A stretch of DNA of 64,000 nt from Insolitispirillum peregrinum (GCF_900156605.1 NZ_FTOA01000001.1:496001-560000), one strand, 5' to 3'. Shown: positions 44,264-53,877, counted from the first letter of the stretch. Translations and numbers: made by a program. The notes: a model not told the origin generated them from the letters alone.

Positions 44264-45361
44264 TCAGGACTGCTCACCGTCGATGGCGGCAGTCTTTTCA
44301 TCGGTCAGGCTGGCGTCCAGCGCGGCCAGTTCGGCTTCCTGTTCGGGTGTAAGGGCGAGGTCACCGTCCAGATCGGGGAACCCGTCGTTGAAATCTTCGC
44401 TTTCGTCGGCGGGGCCGAAGCCGAGGTTGGCCAGAATTGCCTCGCTGAAATCATCTTCGCTGAAGGTGTCGTTGCCGGATGCAGCCTGCTCTGCCGGAGA
44501 CGAATGGAAGGCTGGCAGGGGGGCAATCTGCAAGTCATCGTGCGGGCTGGGGGGAGACCAGAGGGCCTGGTCGTCCATGCCCGGCCATGGCGACGGCTCA
44601 TCACGCAGGGATGATGCCTTGTTCTGACCATCATCGGGCAGCTCCAGCGCTTCGTCCCGGGTGAAGTGCGGGATATTGCGCTCGATCAGTTCGTCGATTT
44701 CACCCCACAGGCGGGTGGTGTTGCGTTCGGCACCGCCGTCTGGCCATTCGACGCGAGCGTCGGACAGCGCCATGTTCTCGCCTTCCAGAATCACCACCTT
44801 GCCCTCAAAGCCGGAGCGCAGGGCGATGTTGTCCAGCGGTTCGCGCAGGCCGTTGATCAGGTCCGGGTGGACGCGGACCAACAGGCGCGGTTGACCGATC
44901 AGGTTCGGCATCAGGCTGCGAACCAGAGCGCAGATTTCCTGGATGGCGTATTTTTCGCTGGTATGGGGCAACAGCTTGCGACAGATTTCCGCCGCAACCT
45001 GCGAGGCCAGTTCGGCCAGCTGATCCGTACTGGCGGTGATGCCGGGCATCAGTCCGCCGAGGGAATCCCGGCAGGCCATCATGGCGCTGGCCATCGCCTG
45101 TTCGGTTGCGGCCTGGGCTTCCTCGAGGGCGCGCATGTGACCGGCGACATAGGCCTCCTCGCGGGCGACTTCCATGTCTTCTTCGCTATAGATCAGCGGC
45201 GGGCCAGCGGGCTCCACCGGTTCCGGCTCGGGCGGCGGCGGAGGCGGTGGGGGCGGCGGCGGGGCCGCAATCGTGCGCTCCGGCCGCCGTGCGGCTGGCG
45301 CTCCGTTGCCGTCGTCTTCGTCAAAGCGCAGATCGAAGGTGAATTTGCGAACGCTTGCCAT
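44264..45361 (-). CDS. fliH: FliH, flagellar export ATPase regulator
   Basis: This is a 365-residue FliH-type protein (FlbE in Caulobacter). The N-terminus MASVRKFTFDLRFDEDD precedes an uninterrupted run of eleven prolines and then PEPEP. A helical middle (AREEAYVAGHMRALEEAQAATEQAM) is the FliH coiled coil, followed by the domain with PHTSEKYAIQEICALVRSLMPN and RLLVRVHPDL. The C-terminal 100 residues are acidic. FliH escorts the ATPase FliI to the C-ring. Position between fliG and fliN supports the call. Confidence 0.9.
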   Translation of the reverse strand: MASVRKFTFDLRFDEDDGNGAPAARRPERTIAAPPPPPPPPPPPEPEPVEPAGPPLIYSEEDMEVAREEAYVAGHMRALEEAQAATEQAMASAMMACRDSLGGLMPGITASTDQLAELASQVAAEICRKLLPHTSEKYAIQEICALVRSLMPNLIGQPRLLVRVHPDLINGLREPLDNIALRSGFEGKVVILEGENMALSDARVEWPDGGAERNTTRLWGEIDELIERNIPHFTRDEALELPDDGQNKASSLRDEPSPWPGMDDQALWSPPSPHDDLQIAPLPAFHSSPAEQAASGNDTFSEDDFSEAILANLGFGPADESEDFNDGFPDLDGDLALTPEQEAELAALDASLTDEKTAAIDGEQS

Positions 45362-45510
45362 GGTCCCTCACATGCTGAAGGCTATGCCAGGGGAGCGGCA
45401 GGCCCGTGATAAGTGCAGCGCCAGAACAGAAAACAGGGGCTGTTTCCCGCTCTGACGCTGATCGCGGGGGTGCCATTCCGACCACCCGAAAATGCCTGAT
45501 GACGCGAACC

Positions 45511-46536
45511 TTAATAAACGAGCTCGTCGTCGTCCTTGCCTTCGGAGATAACAATCTGCCCGGAGTTTGCCAGTTCCTTGGCCAACACCACAATGACGTT
45601 TTGCGCTTCGTCGACTTCGCGCAGACGCACCGGGCCCATTGCTTCCATGTCTTCGCGCAGCATTTTGCCGGCGCGTTCGGACATGTTCTTGAAGAACATG
45701 TCCTTGAGGGTGTCCGAGGCCCCCTTCAGGGCCATGCCCAGCTTGTCCTTTTCGACATGCCGCAGCAGTGTCTGTACACCCTGCGAGTCCAGGCGGCTGA
45801 GATCCTCGAAGGTGAACATGAGCTGTTTGATCTTTTCCGCGCTTTCGCGGTTGCGCTCTTCGAGGGCACCCATGAAGCGGGCTTCGGTGTTGCGATCAAG
45901 GTTGTTGAAGATGTCGGCCATCATCTCGTGCGCATCGCGGCGGGCGGTACGGGCGAGGTTCGACATGAATTCGGTGCGCAGGGTCTTTTCGACGCCATCG
46001 AGCACTTCCTTCTGCACGGCTTCCATGTGCAGCATGCGCATGATGACTTCCATCGCAAAGCCTTCGGGCAACAGCGACAGGACGCGGGCACCGTGATCAC
46101 CCTTGATCTTGGACAGCACCACCGCAACGGTCTGCGGGTATTCGTTTTTCAGGTAGTTGGCCAGCACCTGTTCGTTGACGTTCCCCAGCTTGTCCCACAT
46201 GGTGCGGCCAGCCGGACCACGGATTTCTTCCATGATGCTTTCCACCCGGTCTTTGGGCAGGGATCGCATCAGGAGACGTTCGGTGGTGTCGTACGAACCG
46301 ACCAGCGAGCCGGTATTGGAGATGGCGTCAGCGAATTCAACGAACAGTCGTTCAACAATCGCAGAGCTAACCGTGCCAAGATTTGCCATGATCTGGGAGA
46401 TCTCCTTGATCTCCTCGTCTTCCATCATGGAAAAGATTTTGACCGAATGCTCTTCGCCCAGTGACAGCATCATGATGGCGGCTTTTTGCGGGCCAGTCAG
46501 GCTGCGGTAGTCTTCCTTAATGCGGCCCATGGGCAT
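45511..46536 (-). CDS. fliG: FliG, flagellar motor switch protein
   Basis: This 341-residue FliG has the normal family length. The N-terminal domain has [26 protein letters not shown], the middle domain [14 protein letters not shown] with EHPQ-like variation, and the C-terminal torque domain [35 protein letters not shown] with charged residues for stator contact. It ends with [20 protein letters not shown]. It joins FliF to the C-ring. It lies 90 bp after fliF. Confidence 0.97.
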   Translation of the reverse strand: MPMGRIKEDYRSLTGPQKAAIMMLSLGEEHSVKIFSMMEDEEIKEISQIMANLGTVSSAIVERLFVEFADAISNTGSLVGSYDTTERLLMRSLPKDRVESIMEEIRGPAGRTMWDKLGNVNEQVLANYLKNEYPQTVAVVLSKIKGDHGARVLSLLPEGFAMEVIMRMLHMEAVQKEVLDGVEKTLRTEFMSNLARTARRDAHEMMADIFNNLDRNTEARFMGALEERNRESAEKIKQLMFTFEDLSRLDSQGVQTLLRHVEKDKLGMALKGASDTLKDMFFKNMSERAGKMLREDMEAMGPVRLREVDEAQNVIVVLAKELANSGQIVISEGKDDDELVY

Positions 46537-46626
46537 GGCCTCCTTGGTCTGTCGTCATCGGCGGACGGGGCACGGTCTGCGGAAAGCTCCAAAGGGGGCC
46601 GCTGGGGCCCCCGATCGAGACGGTGA

Positions 46627-48249
46627 TTACGTTTCCTGGTATAGCCAATTGCGGATGATCGACAAAGCCTCTTCCGGATGCTTTTCGACGATTTCGCCGA
46701 TCTTGCGCAGGGACGACGCCTTGACGCGGCCTTCGACCTTGTCGATGTCGATCAGTTCGTCGGACAGGTCTTCTTCCTCGGGGATCGGTGCCGGAACGCC
46801 ACCGGGGCCGGTCAGCTGCGGGGTCAGGGTGCCATCGGGGCCCATCAGCTTGGCGTCGGCAGAGTTGGCACCGTCAAAGGCACGCGACACCAGCGGGCGC
46901 ACCACCAGCAGGATGACCAGCACCGCGACGATCGCCACGCCCAGGCCTTCGGCCATGCGCATGACTTCTTCCTTGGTGAAGCCCATGAACATCCACGGCT
47001 CGGGGACTTCGATGTCGCCCAGAGCGTTGAACTGCATGTTCACCAGCTCGACCTGATCGCCACGGTTGGCATCATAGCCGATTGCCGAACGGACGAGGGC
47101 CGACAGCTTGTCCATTTCCGCTTCGGGACGCGGGCCGTAAACCTTGTTGCCCTGCGCATCGGTCTGATAGACACCGTCGACCAGAACCGCCACCGACAGG
47201 CGGTTGATGGTCGGGGCCTCGTTGACCTTGTTGATGACCTTGCGCGAGATTTCGAAGTTGGTGGTTTCTTCGGTGCCGTTCTCGCGGCTGGTGGCCTGCG
47301 AGCCGGTGTTGTTGACCTGCGCGTTCGGCAGGTTCTGGGACACGCTGACCGCGTCGGGCTGGTTTTCCGAGGTCTGCGAGCCGTTTTCCCGCGTCACGGT
47401 CGAACGGGCAACCTGACCATCGGGGTCGTAGATTTCCTGATTGGTGACGGTCTTGTCAAAGGCCATGTCGGCGCGGACCTCGGCACGAACCTTCCCCGGC
47501 CCGAGCACGCTTTCCAGCAGCTGTTCGACCGCACGGGACAGGCGCATTTCTTCGTGCAGGCGCATTTCTTCCTGCGTCGCCAGCGTGGCCGAGGCGTCAT
47601 CGCCAACGCCCGAGGACAGCAGGGTCCCGCGTTCATCAACAATCGAAATCTTCGACGGCTTCAGCTTGGGGACCGAGGCGGCAATCAGGTTTTGAACCGC
47701 CAGCACCTGTTCCTTGCTCAGGCGGCCACGGTCCATCTTGATGTAAACCGCCGCCGACGGTTCCTGGGTTTCGCGGGTGAACATTTCACGCTTGGGCATC
47801 ACCAGATGCACGCGGGCCGCCTTGACGCCGTCGATGGACCGGATGGTCCGGGCCAGCTCGCCTTCGGTGGCGCGGATCAGGTTGATGTTCTGCATGAAGT
47901 TGGTGGCCGACAGGCTATCCATCTTGTCAAAGACTTCGTAGCCAACGGTCCCGCTCATCGGCAGGGCCTTTTCTGCCATCTGGACGCGCAGTTTCTGCAC
48001 CTGATCGCCGGGAACAAAAATCTGGGCACCGTTCGACTTGATTTCGTAGGGGATCTTGCGCGAATCAAGCTCGCTGATGATCGCCTTGGAATCGCTGGTT
48101 TGCAGATCGCCGTACAGCAGCTCCATCGGCGGCGATGAAAAGCGGGTGGCGAAGTAAATGATGAACGCCAGCAGGCCGACGCCAACACCACCAAGAGCGG
48201 CGAGACGGGACGGCCCCAGATTGCGAAGCTGCTGAACGAACGAATTCAC
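46627..48249 (-). CDS. fliF: FliF, flagellar MS-ring protein
   Basis: This is a 540-residue MS-ring protein. The first membrane helix is near residues 15-33 (AALGGVGVGLLAFIIYFA). The ring-building motif regions PMELLYGDLQTSDSKAII and TEGELARTIRSIDGVKAARVHLVMPKR are clear. A second helix (GLGVAIVAVLVILLVVRPLV) lies near residue 450, and the C-terminal FliG-binding segment ends VEKHPEEALSIIRNWLYQET. It is the first gene of the minus-strand flagellar series and the base of assembly. Confidence 0.97.
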   Translation of the reverse strand: MNSFVQQLRNLGPSRLAALGGVGVGLLAFIIYFATRFSSPPMELLYGDLQTSDSKAIISELDSRKIPYEIKSNGAQIFVPGDQVQKLRVQMAEKALPMSGTVGYEVFDKMDSLSATNFMQNINLIRATEGELARTIRSIDGVKAARVHLVMPKREMFTRETQEPSAAVYIKMDRGRLSKEQVLAVQNLIAASVPKLKPSKISIVDERGTLLSSGVGDDASATLATQEEMRLHEEMRLSRAVEQLLESVLGPGKVRAEVRADMAFDKTVTNQEIYDPDGQVARSTVTRENGSQTSENQPDAVSVSQNLPNAQVNNTGSQATSRENGTEETTNFEISRKVINKVNEAPTINRLSVAVLVDGVYQTDAQGNKVYGPRPEAEMDKLSALVRSAIGYDANRGDQVELVNMQFNALGDIEVPEPWMFMGFTKEEVMRMAEGLGVAIVAVLVILLVVRPLVSRAFDGANSADAKLMGPDGTLTPQLTGPGGVPAPIPEEEDLSDELIDIDKVEGRVKASSLRKIGEIVEKHPEEALSIIRNWLYQET

Positions 48250-48608
48250 GGACTGTCACCCCGCCAAACACCGTTCCTGACCTGCGGGCAGTCCGCAAAA
48301 GCCACGAAGGGCATGAAACCATTACAGTACCGGAAGCTAACGCTACCGAATGAAGAAGACGTTAACGGTGGGCAAAAATTGCCGACATTTTCAACCGTTT
48401 CCCTCAGGCGCTCTGCCGGGATCGAACTGGATACCCTATACATTTCGCAGGTGCAACCCTAACAGGCGGTTTCTTTTGAGGGAAGATCTCTCTGTGCTGT
48501 TTTGCCTGAGGTTCCATTATAAAGTCGAGGGCAAAGGGACTGCTTTTTAACCTTTCTTGATCAGACTATGCCGGGTGATCACGGAACTGGTGATGGAACA
48601 AGCAAGAA
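48250..48608. other. Divergent regulatory region between fliF and the dehydrogenase gene
   Basis: This stretch of 359 bp should hold promoters in both directions. I looked for sigma-54 (GG-N10-GC) elements on the minus strand and found no convincing match. Less GC-rich patches (48430-48550) lie nearer the plus-strand gene. No repeat or RNA gene was seen. Confidence 0.5.
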
Positions 48609-49559
48609 ATGCGCGTAAAGGTGACAACAAAGTCTTTCTCCCGAACCCCGGAGTTGGTTGCAGCCCTGCGGGCGGCCTTTCCGGACTGTGACTTTCGTCA
48701 GGCGGAAATGGGCGAGCTGGACCCGGCCGGAGTGGTGGACTTTCTGGCGGACGCCGATGCGGCGATCGTCGGGCTTGATCCTGTTTCCGACTGGGTTCTC
48801 GAACGGCTGCCCCGCTTGCGGGCCGTTTGTAAATATGGGGTGGGGCTGGACAATGTTGATGTGCCGGCCGCCCGGCGACGCGGGGTTTATGTCGGCTGGA
48901 CGCCCGGCGTGAATCGTCGGTCCGTCGCCGAGCTGGTGCTGGGGATGATGCTGGGGCTGACCCGCAACATGACCCGCACCTCCCGCCTGCTGGCAGAGGG
49001 ACAATGGCTCAAGCAGGGGGGTGTCCAGCTGTCGGGCAGTACCGTCGGCATCATTGGTCTTGGGCACATTGGCAAGGATGTGGCGGCGCTGCTGGCTCCG
49101 TTCGGCTGCCGGATTCTGGTCAATGACATTGTCGATCAGCAGGATTATTGCCGCGATCACGGGCTGGAACAGGTGGCGCTGGAAACCATCTGGCGTGACG
49201 CCGATGTCATGACCGTGCACACGCCGCTGACGCCGTTGACCCATCATCTGGTCAACGGACAGACCTTGGCGGCGATGAAGCCGGGGGCTATCCTGATCAA
49301 TACCGCCCGAGGCCCGATTGTCGAGCAGGCGGCGCTGAAGGCGGCGCTGATCAGCGGCCATCTGGGAGGGGCGGCTCTGGATGTTTATGATCCTGAACCG
49401 CCACAGGATCTGGACTTTCTGGCTTTGCCAAACCTGATCTGCACCCCCCATATCGGCGGAAATGCCCATCAGGCGGTGCTGGCGATGGGGTATAGTGCCA
49501 TTGACCACCTGAAGGCGTTTGCCTCGGGGGCGCCGCAGCCTCCGCTGCCGGGGATGTGA
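48609..49559 (+). CDS. D-2-hydroxyacid dehydrogenase (phosphoglycerate dehydrogenase-like)
   Basis: This 316-residue NAD-dependent dehydrogenase has GSTVGIIGLGHIGKDVAALL as its Rossmann motif. The catalytic Arg is in LINTARGPIVEQ, the Glu in DVYDPEPPQD and the His in CTPHIGGNAHQ. It resembles the short phosphoglycerate dehydrogenase-like enzymes often found with surface-sugar genes. The next gene on this strand is a CMP-sugar cytidylyltransferase, separated by a repeat, so a role in making a glycosyl precursor is possible. The substrate is unknown. Confidence 0.9.
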   Translation: MRVKVTTKSFSRTPELVAALRAAFPDCDFRQAEMGELDPAGVVDFLADADAAIVGLDPVSDWVLERLPRLRAVCKYGVGLDNVDVPAARRRGVYVGWTPGVNRRSVAELVLGMMLGLTRNMTRTSRLLAEGQWLKQGGVQLSGSTVGIIGLGHIGKDVAALLAPFGCRILVNDIVDQQDYCRDHGLEQVALETIWRDADVMTVHTPLTPLTHHLVNGQTLAAMKPGAILINTARGPIVEQAALKAALISGHLGGAALDVYDPEPPQDLDFLALPNLICTPHIGGNAHQAVLAMGYSAIDHLKAFASGAPQPPLPGM

Positions 49560-49580
49560 GCGGCTGTGAACGACACTAGA

Positions 49581-49681
49581 GCAAATCCCGAGCAGATGGC
49601 TCCATCTGCGACGACGTATTTGCTGAAAATACAAAATATTAGAGCATTTGAAGTGATCTGGAGAGAACGGAAAATGCTCTA
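49581..49681. repeat. Two-hairpin family 1 repeat, long form
   Basis: The first hairpin (49581-49623) is identical to that at 2716-2758. The second has arms TAGAGCATTT (49640-49649) and AAATGCTCTA (49672-49681), shorter than at 2771-2820. It sits between the dehydrogenase and cytidylyltransferase genes, just as the other long copy separates fixC from fixX. Confidence 0.85.
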
Positions 49682-49703
49682 GGAACGGTGAGGAGTATCA
49701 GTC

Positions 49704-50453
49704 ATGAACTTCAGCGGAACCATCGCCCATATTCCGGCACGGGGGGGCAGCAAGCGGGTTCCCAAAAAGAACCTGCGTTTGATGGCCGGGCAGCCGATGA
49801 TGTCCTATGCCGTGCGGGAAGCCTTGCTGGCGAGCGGGCTGGATGCGGTTTACGTCAATACCGATGATGCCGATATGGCGGCCTTGGGGGAGGCTCTGGG
49901 GGCAAAGGTGCATCACCGCCCGCCGCATCTGGCGGTGGACGAGGCCGGGAGTGATGATTTCAACGCCGAAATCATCAGCACGCTTCAGCCCCAGACGCTG
50001 GTGATGATCAATCCGGTCTGTCCGCTGATTACCGCGCAGGATATCGAACAGGCTTTGCAGGCCTATCGGCAGGCGCGCGAGGCTGATGGTGTTGATACCC
50101 TGATTGCGGCGTCGATGACCCACATGCAGACCTTTTGCGAAGGCAAGCCGGTCAATGTGTCGGTTGAGGAGGGCTTGCGGCCCAGTCAGGAAAACCCCGA
50201 AGTGGCAGTGCTGAACTGGGCGGTCAGCATCTGGGATGCTCCCGCATTTCTGGACCGCTATCAGCGTTTCGGCTTCGGGGTGTGGGGCTCGCGTCGTTTG
50301 CTGTACCGGTTGCCGGTGTTGCAGGCGGCAAAGGTCAGCGATGAAGGCGATTTCCTGCTGTGCGAGGCCCTGCTGCTGGCCCGTCGGCAGCAACAGGAAC
50401 ATGGTGCCAAAGCGCCAGTCTTCTGGGCGCCGGGCCAGCCTGTTGATGCCTGA
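49704..50453 (+). CDS. Acylneuraminate/nonulosonate cytidylyltransferase (NeuA-like)
   Basis: This is a 249-residue CMP-sugar synthetase. The N-terminal nucleotide-binding motif IPARGGSKRVPKKNLR is diagnostic; VYVNTDDADMAALGE and VMINPVCPLITAQDIEQAL follow. Such enzymes activate sialic, pseudaminic or legionaminic acid with CTP for surface glycans or flagellin glycosylation. The other nonulosonate genes are not in the window. The sugar is therefore unknown; its closeness to the flagellar cluster makes flagellin glycosylation one option. Confidence 0.88.
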   Translation: MNFSGTIAHIPARGGSKRVPKKNLRLMAGQPMMSYAVREALLASGLDAVYVNTDDADMAALGEALGAKVHHRPPHLAVDEAGSDDFNAEIISTLQPQTLVMINPVCPLITAQDIEQALQAYRQAREADGVDTLIAASMTHMQTFCEGKPVNVSVEEGLRPSQENPEVAVLNWAVSIWDAPAFLDRYQRFGFGVWGSRRLLYRLPVLQAAKVSDEGDFLLCEALLLARRQQQEHGAKAPVFWAPGQPVDA

Positions 50454-50463
50454 TGGTAAGGGG

Positions 50464-50487
50464 AGGGGCGGGAGAGTTTCCGCCCCT
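50464..50487. terminator. Bidirectional terminator between convergent genes
   Basis: AGGGGCGG (50464-50471) pairs with CCGCCCCT (50480-50487) around an 8-nt loop, exactly in the 39-bp gap between two converging stop codons. Confidence 0.65.
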
Positions 50488-50492
50488 TCGGC

Positions 50493-51011
50493 TTATTTGC
50501 GGGTGACGCCCTTGCCGCCGGTGTTTTCGTTGCTGAAACGACCAACGTTACCCAGCAGCTGTTCCATCAGGGTCAGCTCGTTGCCCGCAGTTGGGGTCTT
50601 GCGCTCGACCAGGGTCATTTCGCTGCCGTCATCCTTGTTCAGGGCCTTGACCTGAGAAACCACGCCGTTCTGATCGAACGAAACGGCGAGGATGTGGCGT
50701 TCCAGTTCTTCGGTCGCGTGATAGGCGTACTGCTGGGTATAGGCCCCCATGTAGAACCACGTTTCGCCATTGTCGAACAGCGAGGTGGTTGACGGGGTGC
50801 CCAGCAGGCTTTCGACCTGCGGACGGGTGGTGCTGCCCGGTTCGATCTCGGCGATCTTTTTGGCGGTCGGAATGTTGCCGCGTGTCTGGACCTCGGGGGC
50901 GGAACAGGCGGTGACGCCAACGGCAAGGGTCGCAGCGACCAGAACGCGGGCGCACAGGGTCATAAGACCAGAACGGCGCGAAGGGCGGGCATCGCAAGCA
51001 CGGTTCGTCAT
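50493..51011 (-). CDS. bamE: BamE/SmpA-OmlA family outer membrane lipoprotein
   Basis: This is a 172-residue lipoprotein. The N-terminal signal LCARVLVAATLAVGVTACSAPE has a lipobox (VTAC), so the mature protein starts at that Cys. The SmpA/OmlA domain has IAEIEPGSTTRPQVESLLGTPSTTSLFDNGETWFYMGAY and ILAVSFDQNGVVSQVKAL. BamE is an accessory part of the beta-barrel assembly machine. It is divergent from the UQCC-like gene. The ATG at 51011 has AAGAGA upstream. Confidence 0.88.
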   Translation of the reverse strand: MTNRACDARPSRRSGLMTLCARVLVAATLAVGVTACSAPEVQTRGNIPTAKKIAEIEPGSTTRPQVESLLGTPSTTSLFDNGETWFYMGAYTQQYAYHATEELERHILAVSFDQNGVVSQVKALNKDDGSEMTLVERKTPTAGNELTLMEQLLGNVGRFSNENTGGKGVTRK

Positions 51012-51246
51012 CGCAGTCTCTTGTGTCCTTACCAGAAGGGCGGGCCGGGGCCGTTGCCGGTGGCCCGAATGAACATCTGTCGTGTTATATAGCCTGCTTG
51101 CCGGGTAAAGGGAAGTATGGTGGCAAAAGGGTGATTGCCCCTGCTGGCGGAAAAGCATACATCATAGCCAACAGCGACAGAATGAACCGGCAAGGGGATC
51201 GGGCGCATGCCCGTGGTGCCCCCGTGGTTCCGGTGAAAGGATACGC

Positions 51247-51825
51247 GTGGTTTTTGGTTTTTTTAAACGCCGTCAGCGCGAGCAGGCTGCCTATGCCCTG
51301 TACGGGGCGCTGGTTGCCCAGTCGCGCCAGCCGGAGTTTTACCTCCATCTGGGGATCGCCGATACCGTGGATGGCCGTTTTGACATGATTGCCCTGCATG
51401 CGGCGCTGGTGATCCGGCGCGTTCAGGGGCAGCCGGATGACGGTCCGCCGACGGCGCAGTTCCTGTTTGACATCATGTTCGCCGACATGGACCGGAACCT
51501 GCGCGAAATGGGCGTGGGGGATCTGAGCGTCGGCAAGCATGTCAAGCGGATGGCAAAGGCCTATTACGGGCGTGCTGCTGCCTACGAAGAGGGGTTGCAG
51601 GGCGATGAGGAAACCCTGATCGCTGCCCTGACCCGCAATCTGTATCGCAAAAGCGAGCCCGAGCCGTGGCAGGTGGCTGCCATTGCGGCCTATGTGCGTC
51701 GCTCTGCCGAGCTGCTGGCGCAGCAGGACTATCAGGCTTTGGGGCAGGGAACGATGACCTTTGCCCCGCTGGCCGGTTTCCTGGCCCCGCCCGCCGCTGG
51801 GCGTCCCTCTGACCCGCAGGAGTAA
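51247..51825 (+). CDS. Ubiquinol-cytochrome c chaperone (UQCC/CBP3) family protein
   Basis: This 192-residue protein is of the CBP3/UQCC1 family, which in mitochondria helps make cytochrome b. It shows AAYALYGALVAQSRQPEFYLHLGIADTVDGRFDMIALHAALVIRRV and FDIMFADMDRNLREMGVGDLSVGKHVKRMAKAYYGR, close to the family signature. The start is GTG with AAGGA 5 bp upstream. It is followed 5 bp later by yceD, an order common in alphaproteobacteria. Confidence 0.9.
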   Translation: MVFGFFKRRQREQAAYALYGALVAQSRQPEFYLHLGIADTVDGRFDMIALHAALVIRRVQGQPDDGPPTAQFLFDIMFADMDRNLREMGVGDLSVGKHVKRMAKAYYGRAAAYEEGLQGDEETLIAALTRNLYRKSEPEPWQVAAIAAYVRRSAELLAQQDYQALGQGTMTFAPLAGFLAPPAAGRPSDPQE

Positions 51826-51830
51826 CGGGG

Positions 51831-52406
51831 ATGACTGATCCCGACCTGACCGGAGCCCCCGAGGCTCCGCTGCCCTTTACCCACCCCTATCCGGTCGAGC
51901 GTCTGCCGGGCGAAGGGCGCGTGGTGAAACTTGCCCTGTCAACGGATGAATGTGCCGCCGTTGCCCGGTACCTTTCGCTCGACGGATTGACCCGGTTAAG
52001 CGCAAAGCTTACTGTCAAGCCGTTCGCCGGTGGAGAGCTGGTCCGGGTCACCGGAACGGTGGACGCGCACGTGACGCAGACCTGCGGAGTGACTCTGGTT
52101 CCGGTGGAATCGGATATAAATGAAGAGGTCGAGCGTGTTTTCTCTTTCAATTCGGTCGCCGAAGAGGTAAGTCCCGGTGCCGAGTTGGAGTTGGAGCCCG
52201 ATGGGGCCGAACCTCCCGAGCCGATCATTGACGGTCACGTCGATCTCGGCGCGGTGGTGGTCGAGCAACTGGCGCTGGGGATCGACCCTTTCCCTCGCGC
52301 TCCGGGGGCGGAGTTTACTCTGCCTGCGGCGGTGTCTGATCCGGCTCAAACGAGTCCTTTTGCCGTTTTGTCGTCTTTGCGCACAGGAAAGATGCCAAAA
52401 TCGTAA
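51831..52406 (+). CDS. yceD: YceD/DUF177 family protein
   Basis: This 191-residue DUF177 protein shows the family pattern VRVTGTVDAHVTQTCGVTLVPVESDINEEVERVF and the acidic DGHVDLGAVVVEQLALGIDPFPRAPGAEF. The gene nearly always precedes rpmF, as here. In plants and bacteria the family is linked to 23S rRNA processing; the precise action is not settled. Spacing of 5 bp from the upstream gene suggests one transcript. Confidence 0.92.
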   Translation: MTDPDLTGAPEAPLPFTHPYPVERLPGEGRVVKLALSTDECAAVARYLSLDGLTRLSAKLTVKPFAGGELVRVTGTVDAHVTQTCGVTLVPVESDINEEVERVFSFNSVAEEVSPGAELELEPDGAEPPEPIIDGHVDLGAVVVEQLALGIDPFPRAPGAEFTLPAAVSDPAQTSPFAVLSSLRTGKMPKS

Positions 52407-52484
52407 GGCAATGGTTGCGCACCGAAGGGTTTTTGTTTAATAAGGCTGCCTTTCCGGTCACGCCAGAACTGAGAGTAGTGGAAA

Positions 52485-52667
52485 ATGGCTGTTCCCAAGA
52501 AGAAAGTTTCCAAGTCCCGTCGCGACATGCGTCGTTCGCACCACGCCGTTTCGGCTGGCGCTCACGCTGAGTGCAAGAACTGCGGCGAGCTGAAGCGTCC
52601 GCACCATGTGTGCCCGTCCTGCGGTCACTACGATGGTCGTGAAGTGGTGGCAGCGGAAGCCGTCTAA
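52485..52667 (+). CDS. rpmF: 50S ribosomal protein L32
   Basis: This 60-residue protein starts [21 protein letters not shown], which is diagnostic for L32. It has two Cys pairs (CKNC and CPSC) for zinc. It lies between yceD and plsX in the conserved order. Confidence 0.97.
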   Translation: MAVPKKKVSKSRRDMRRSHHAVSAGAHAECKNCGELKRPHHVCPSCGHYDGREVVAAEAV

Positions 52668-52712
52668 TTGACGGTTTCCGCTTCGGTCGCGTTCTACTGA
52701 GGGGAAAGTGCT

Positions 52713-53873
52713 TTGAGCGCTCCGCTCGTTCTCGCGCTCGATGCCATGGGGGGCGATGCCGCCCCCAAAATGGTGCTCAAGGGTGTCAAGATTGCGCGGA
52801 AACGCCATCCGAACGTGCATTTCCTGCTGTTCGGTGACGAAGCGCGTCTTGCTCCCCTGTTGAAGAAAAAGCTTCGCAAGGTTTGCACCATCCGGCATGC
52901 GCCGGATGTGGTAACCGGCGATGCCAAGCCTTCACAGGCGGTTCGTCAGGGCCGCCAATCGAGCATGTGGCTTGCGATCAAGGCAGTTAAAGACGGTGAA
53001 GCCGCAGGCATCGTGTCTGCTGGCAACACCGGTGCCTTGATGGCCATGGCAAAATTGAGCCTCCGTACGTTGCCAGGCATTGATCGGCCTGCCATCGCAA
53101 CATTGCTTCCGACCATCCGGGGGGAAAGCGTCATGCTTGACCTGGGTGCAAATACGGAATGCGCTGCCAACAATCTGGTCGAATTCGCAGTGATGGGCGA
53201 AGTCTTTTCGCGCACCCTGTTGGGTATTGACCGGCCGTCTGTGGGTTTGCTGAACATCGGCTCCGAAGATTTGAAGGGGACTGACTCTCTGCGTCAGGCC
53301 GCGACGATCCTGCGCGAGCAAAAACTCGGCACCATGGATTATTACGGATTCGTCGAAGGGGACGATATCGGCAAGGGTACGGTTGACGTTGTGGTCACCG
53401 ATGGCTTTACCGGAAACGTGGCCCTGAAAACCGCCGAGGGAACGGCGAAGCTGTATTCGCAATTCCTGAAGGATGCCTTCAAGGCCAGTCTGGTTGCCAA
53501 AATCGGCTATCTTCTGGCCCGGCGGGCGCTGGAAAGTGTGCGCAAACGTACCGATCCGCGCCGCTATAATGGCGCAATGTTCATTGGATTGAATGGCGTT
53601 TGCGTCAAAAGTCATGGTGGTACGGATGCGCTGGGGTTTGCCAATGCCATTGGTGTGGCGGTAAACCTGATTTCCAATGATCTGAACAGCAAGATCAAGG
53701 AAGAGTGTCAGCGTTTGTATTCCCATGGCCGTGCCGAAGACGCCCCGGACACACCTGCTTCCCGTGCCGACGGGGAGGATGGTGGGGGCCTCGCGGCAGA
53801 ACAAGACTTAACGGCGACAGCTCCGGGCGGTAACGGAGAGTCGCAGTCCGGGAAACCGGCCCAGGCGTCGTAA
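52713..53873 (+). CDS. plsX: PlsX, phosphate acyltransferase
   Basis: This is a 386-residue PlsX, which makes acyl-phosphate from acyl-ACP for phospholipid synthesis. Conserved segments are [67 protein letters not shown] and [17 protein letters not shown]. The start is TTG at 52713 with GAGGGGA 7 bp upstream; no in-frame ATG precedes the conserved start. The last 45 residues are an unconserved Gly/Ala/Glu-rich tail. fabH follows after 4 bp. Confidence 0.96.
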   Translation: MSAPLVLALDAMGGDAAPKMVLKGVKIARKRHPNVHFLLFGDEARLAPLLKKKLRKVCTIRHAPDVVTGDAKPSQAVRQGRQSSMWLAIKAVKDGEAAGIVSAGNTGALMAMAKLSLRTLPGIDRPAIATLLPTIRGESVMLDLGANTECAANNLVEFAVMGEVFSRTLLGIDRPSVGLLNIGSEDLKGTDSLRQAATILREQKLGTMDYYGFVEGDDIGKGTVDVVVTDGFTGNVALKTAEGTAKLYSQFLKDAFKASLVAKIGYLLARRALESVRKRTDPRRYNGAMFIGLNGVCVKSHGGTDALGFANAIGVAVNLISNDLNSKIKEECQRLYSHGRAEDAPDTPASRADGEDGGGLAAEQDLTATAPGGNGESQSGKPAQAS

Positions 53874-53877
53874 GGTC

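Noticed and set aside
48250-48608. Sigma-54 promoter upstream of fliF (for example around the GTCGGCAATTTTTGCCC sequence on the minus strand)
   Set aside because: The distance between GG and GC is 8 rather than 10 nt, so it does not fit the consensus.
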